From NCBI RefSeq assembly GCF_014647155.1, contig NZ_BMOQ01000005.1:1-64000 (forward strand): a stretch of 64,000 bases of DNA, written 5' to 3'. The notes below the pieces were generated by a model. It was not told where the DNA came from and did not search any database. It saw nothing but the letters and a program-made list of their open reading frames with translations. This document shows positions 61,828 to 64,000 of the stretch, one piece after another. A program made the translations under genes and the position numbers. Positions within the stretch are counted from its first letter, which is position 1. Each line of letters starts with the position of its first letter. This stretch comes from Halarchaeum nitratireducens (lineage in GTDB: Archaea; Halobacteriota; Halobacteria; Halobacteriales; Halobacteriaceae).

Positions 61828-62856
61828 ATGGATATGTCCATGGACGAATGGAGTCCTCCAGACGAGATCAAAGTCGATGAAAATCGATTGTCCTCGCTAG
61901 AGGTGAACCTGACATTTGACCCACATGATGATGAGGCACAAGTGTCTGATTACACTTCTAAAACGTATTCCAGACTTTCGACCGACCAAAGGAGAAGATT
62001 TGAGAAGGATCTACAACGAGACACCCGTGGCGATTTCGACTCCATCCACGAATACTTAAATTCTTGGAAAAATCCAAACGAATATAATGAGAAGGTAGCA
62101 CAATCCTACGAGAAACTTGTCAAAGATGCACTTAGCATCCCTACCGGAGTCCGCAACGGTGGTGAGCAGGCAAATTATCCAACCGGAAGCCAGAAGCATA
62201 CATTTGAGCGGTTATATGTAGCAACACAATGCTTCCTCGCCATCCATTACGGGACAAGAGAAGAGGACGCAAAAATTAGGGTTCATAGAGGTATTCGAGA
62301 GATTTCAATAGCAAAACTCGTAGCACAAATGATTGATAATCCCGAAGCTGATGAGTATTATTTCTATACGTCCGCTGTTTCCAACCATTCTGGATTACAG
62401 GGTGTGGGGTTCTACCATTCTAATGGAATTATAGTTAGCTTCGACGTGCCTCGAGATCAGGTCGCTTTTGCAGCAGACCGCCTAGTCAATACTCCTGCTC
62501 ATGAAGACGAGCTCCAACTTGTTGGAGGTATACTCAGAGTTGGGCCTAAGGGGGTTATTCACGAGGGAACGCACTCCGGGATAACTCGTCGTATGCGAAC
62601 AATCATACAGAGTATGAGCTCTTCAGAGTCACTTGATAACTCAGTACACAAGGATATCGCAGATCTAATTGAGATGATGTTTAAGCATGATGAGCCAGTT
62701 ACAACATCTGATGGCGCTGATCGTCTCATCGACTGGTTTTACGAGGTTAGATCACGTGAGATATATTCTGCAGCGAAGACCCAATCACTCAAAGACCAAG
62801 TTGATTACCTGAAGGAGGCGGGCCAAGAGAATGAGCGTGAGCACAGATCCATATGA
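61828..62856 (+). CDS. Putative R-S-E mono-ADP-ribosyltransferase (VIP2/Alt-like fold), AT-rich
   Basis: A 342-residue protein with far lower GC than the rest of the window. No family is obvious, but the central part (about 148-240) follows the R-S-E ADP-ribosyltransferase pattern: R154 in IRVHRGI, the YTSA segment (180-183) in place of STS, the strand GIIVSFDVPRDQVAF, then E226-D-E228 in HEDELQLVGG for the catalytic E-x-E. In VIP2-type toxins the same order of strands and residues occurs. The N-terminal 100 residues are helical; there is no signal peptide. ATG 61828 is preferred over a TTG at 61819. It would use NAD to modify a protein; the target is unknown. Confidence 0.55.
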   Translation: MDMSMDEWSPPDEIKVDENRLSSLEVNLTFDPHDDEAQVSDYTSKTYSRLSTDQRRRFEKDLQRDTRGDFDSIHEYLNSWKNPNEYNEKVAQSYEKLVKDALSIPTGVRNGGEQANYPTGSQKHTFERLYVATQCFLAIHYGTREEDAKIRVHRGIREISIAKLVAQMIDNPEADEYYFYTSAVSNHSGLQGVGFYHSNGIIVSFDVPRDQVAFAADRLVNTPAHEDELQLVGGILRVGPKGVIHEGTHSGITRRMRTIIQSMSSSESLDNSVHKDIADLIEMMFKHDEPVTTSDGADRLIDWFYEVRSREIYSAAKTQSLKDQVDYLKEAGQENEREHRSI

Positions 62857-62947
62857 CAGATATTATATGATAACAGATGGTGATGATGGCCGAACAATTA
62901 TATGTGGTTGGAGAGTCATATCACGAGTATCCAGAGATGCCCGTTAA
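62831..62947 (+). CDS. Possible 38-codon cistron with Shine-Dalgarno overlapping the previous gene
   Basis: An ATG at 62831, inside the end of the previous gene, is preceded by AGGAGG (62813-62818), the only strong ribosome binding site in this region. The frame reads MSVSTDPYDRYYMITDGDDG and continues protein-like to a TAA at 62945-62947. The next frame starts at 62877. A single-base frameshift would join the two, so this may be the true start of the downstream gene. Confidence 0.3.
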   Translation: MSVSTDPYDRYYMITDGDDGRTIICGWRVISRVSRDAR

Positions 62948-63197
62948 ACGTGGAACTCTCAGAGATGATGATGGAGAGACGGTAGATGGGGGGGTGTTCC
63001 ATGGCCAAAGTAACGATACACCAGACGATGTCATCGTTGTAGATCTGCGAGACGATGAAGAGAGTCTTAATTGGACGAAATATGGACCAGAAGATTCCCG
63101 CGAGCGCTTCAGTGAATGGTCCGATGAGAAAGCCAAAAACCGAAGCCAAGAGGCGCAAGAGCGGTTACGGGAATATCGTCAGTCAAGAGGCGAATGA
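62877..63197 (+). CDS. Small acidic protein next to the ADP-ribosyltransferase-like gene
   Basis: A 106-residue AT-rich gene, acidic, with a helical C-terminal third (RERFSEWSDEKAKNRSQEAQERLREY) and the stretch DDDGETVDGGVFHG in the middle. I do not recognise it. ATG candidates are 62877, 62883 and 62886; none has a ribosome binding site. It lies directly downstream of the putative ADP-ribosyltransferase and shares its composition, so it might be a partner or immunity protein, but nothing in the sequence shows that. Confidence 0.5.
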   Translation: MVMMAEQLYVVGESYHEYPEMPVKRGTLRDDDGETVDGGVFHGQSNDTPDDVIVVDLRDDEESLNWTKYGPEDSRERFSEWSDEKAKNRSQEAQERLREYRQSRGE

Positions 63198-63211
63198 CTG
63201 CTTAAAGTAAC

Positions 63212-63586
63212 TCAGAACACGTCTCCCGGCCGTATTTTCGTCTCCTTGCTGTCTCGATGGCCGCCGTTCGTGTACCACGTCGAGACGGGAATCTGCGTCG
63301 CGGGGAGCATCTGCATCCGCAGGACGGTTAGCCCACGCCCACGGCGGCGGTAGAGGACGAAGACGTACTTCCCGCCGGCGGCGGCGAGGCGGTCGTGGTA
63401 CTCCTCGAAGACCTTGAAGCGGGGGTAGTCCCGACTCGCGTCGGTGGCCTTGATCTCGACGGGCGTGCCGTCATCCTGGACGGCGTCGCGCCAGCTCGTA
63501 TGCACGCCCTCGCGCCGGAGGCGGTAGCGTTCGCACGCCTTCCGCTCGGCGAGCGTCCCGTACTGATTCGCCTTCTTCGAGGGCAT
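63212..63586 (-). CDS. PD-(D/E)XK nuclease family protein
   Basis: A 124-residue small nuclease. The core residues of the PD-(D/E)XK fold are in order: E14 in YGTLAERKACERY, D34 in WRDAVQD, E44 and K46 in PVEIKAT, then the YVFVLYRRRGRG strand. The size and pattern are those of archaeal and viral Holliday-junction-resolvase-like proteins. It is transcribed against the preceding genes and has GC similar to the host. A strong TATA element at 63617-63627 lies about 36 nt upstream, leaving a leader of about 10 nt. Confidence 0.75.
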   Translation of the reverse strand: MPSKKANQYGTLAERKACERYRLRREGVHTSWRDAVQDDGTPVEIKATDASRDYPRFKVFEEYHDRLAAAGGKYVFVLYRRRGRGLTVLRMQMLPATQIPVSTWYTNGGHRDSKETKIRPGDVF

Positions 63587-63616
63587 CGCTATCGCGCTCC
63601 GCGCGCGTCGCGCGTC

Positions 63617-63627
63617 TTATATATATA
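63617..63627 (-). promoter_or_regulatory. TATA box of the PD-(D/E)XK nuclease gene
   Basis: The complement reads TATATATATAA, the most AT-rich promoter element in the window, centred 36 nt before the ATG at 63586. Further upstream (about 63663-63690) a hairpin with GGCGC-gcta-GCGCC arms separates this gene from the truncated helix-turn-helix gene. Confidence 0.65.
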
Positions 63628-63767
63628 CTCCGTCGGCCCGCGCGACGTCGTGCCCATGGCTTCGTTCGGCGCGCTAGCGCCGGACGAACGTGGCTGTGGG
63701 CGATCTCCTCGCGTACGCGCGCGTATAGGGAGGGGTGGGAAGTGGGAAGTCGTGGGATTCGGGCGCA

Positions 63768-64000
63768 TCAGGCGCTCAGGACCGAATCGACTTCTATGAC
63801 GACTTCTCGGTGCTCGCCGTCGTCGCGGTACTCCTTCTGGCGATTTTGGACCCATTTGTAGCTGTAGTCGATGTATTCGGCGATTTCCCGGCTCGACATC
63901 CCGAGTTGCATCCCGTCGATGGCGGTCGCAATGCTGATTTTGCGGGCTTCGGACTCGGTACTCGCAATATCCTCGACTGCGACCGACTTCCCACCGTCCG
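63768..64000 (-). CDS. Helix-turn-helix protein, 5' end beyond the window
   Basis: On the complement an open frame enters from the right edge and runs 76 codons to the TGA at 63768-63770. It reads ISIATAIDGMQLGMSSREIA, EYIDYSYKWVQNRQKEYRDD and ends EVDSVLSA. The GMSSREIAEYIDYSYKWVQNR part is a clear helix-turn-helix of the homeodomain-like or Trp-repressor-like type, expected to bind DNA. The start is not in the window, so its full size is unknown. Probably a regulator of the integrated element. Confidence 0.7.
   Translation of the reverse strand, partial: DGGKSVAVEDIASTESEARKISIATAIDGMQLGMSSREIAEYIDYSYKWVQNRQKEYRDDGEHREVVIEVDSVLSA

Noticed and set aside
63395-63799. 134-codon plus-strand frame opposite the PD-(D/E)XK nuclease gene
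   Set aside because: The minus strand encodes a protein with the nuclease motifs in order and its own strong TATA box; the plus frame is its shadow.

Overview
The window is a chromosomal segment of an extremely halophilic archaeon (class Halobacteria). The evidence is very high GC, strongly acidic proteins, haloarchaea-restricted families (DUF5786, DUF5787, DUF5794, DUF5795, DUF5797), archaeal information-processing genes (TFS, NAC, archaeal-type MetG, GatB, SMC/ScpA), many leaderless genes with a TATA-like element 24-30 nt upstream of the start codon, and an intron-containing tRNA-Trp. I cannot name the genus with confidence.

Layout. 1-68: right end of an IS200/IS605 (TnpB/omega-RNA type) element abutting a uS10-like gene. 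0.4-8.4 kb: housekeeping and small haloarchaeal genes (Nudix, DUF5787, a frameshifted hypothetical, enoyl-CoA hydratase, TFS, a PUA/NAC/TrmI cluster, NYN and metallophosphoesterase genes). 8.7-14.3 kb: a complete, translationally coupled lysine operon through the succinylase branch, dapA-dapB-dapD-lysA-dapF-dapE. 14.3-22 kb: purB diverging from a PurN/AICAR-transformylase fusion, a FolC-FolP fusion, a methyltransferase and a glycosyltransferase. 22-32 kb: S9 peptidase, metG, a leaderless cytochrome P450, mfnA with a VTT-family membrane gene, and ppsA. 33-41.5 kb: phosphoribosyltransferase, a coiled-coil gene/smc/scpA cluster, gatB. 42-46 kb: a sugar-acid dehydratase, a HAD hydrolase and the regulator GfcR. 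46-52 kb: aldo/keto reductase, an adenylate-forming-like fragment, a class V aminotransferase, a degenerate Nudix protein, korAB. 53-60 kb: SRPBCC, FAD oxidoreductase, two tandem pilin-like genes, coaBC, guaB, DUF5794 and DUF5795.

The last 3.4 kb, starting at tRNA-Trp, has a different character. It holds a tiny zinc-finger gene coupled to a coiled-coil protein, two identical-type 16-bp palindromes, an AT-rich gene whose sequence pattern fits an R-S-E mono-ADP-ribosyltransferase, a small partner gene, a PD-(D/E)XK nuclease and a truncated helix-turn-helix gene. I read this as the tRNA-proximal part of an integrated element that continues past the right edge.

Three noncoding features stand out. 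One is an array of four hairpins with exact 53-bp periodicity and covarying stems (41897-42109). The others are clusters of perfect short-loop inverted repeats at 45.4 kb and at 52.2-53.2 kb. The 52.2-53.2 kb clusters flank a 65-residue membrane protein.

Functionally the chromosomal part links lysine, purine, folate, CoA (MfnA plus CoaBC), gluconeogenic (PpsA) and 2-oxoacid (KorAB) metabolism with translation and chromosome maintenance. GfcR is a plausible local sugar-metabolism regulator, but its targets cannot be read from this sequence.
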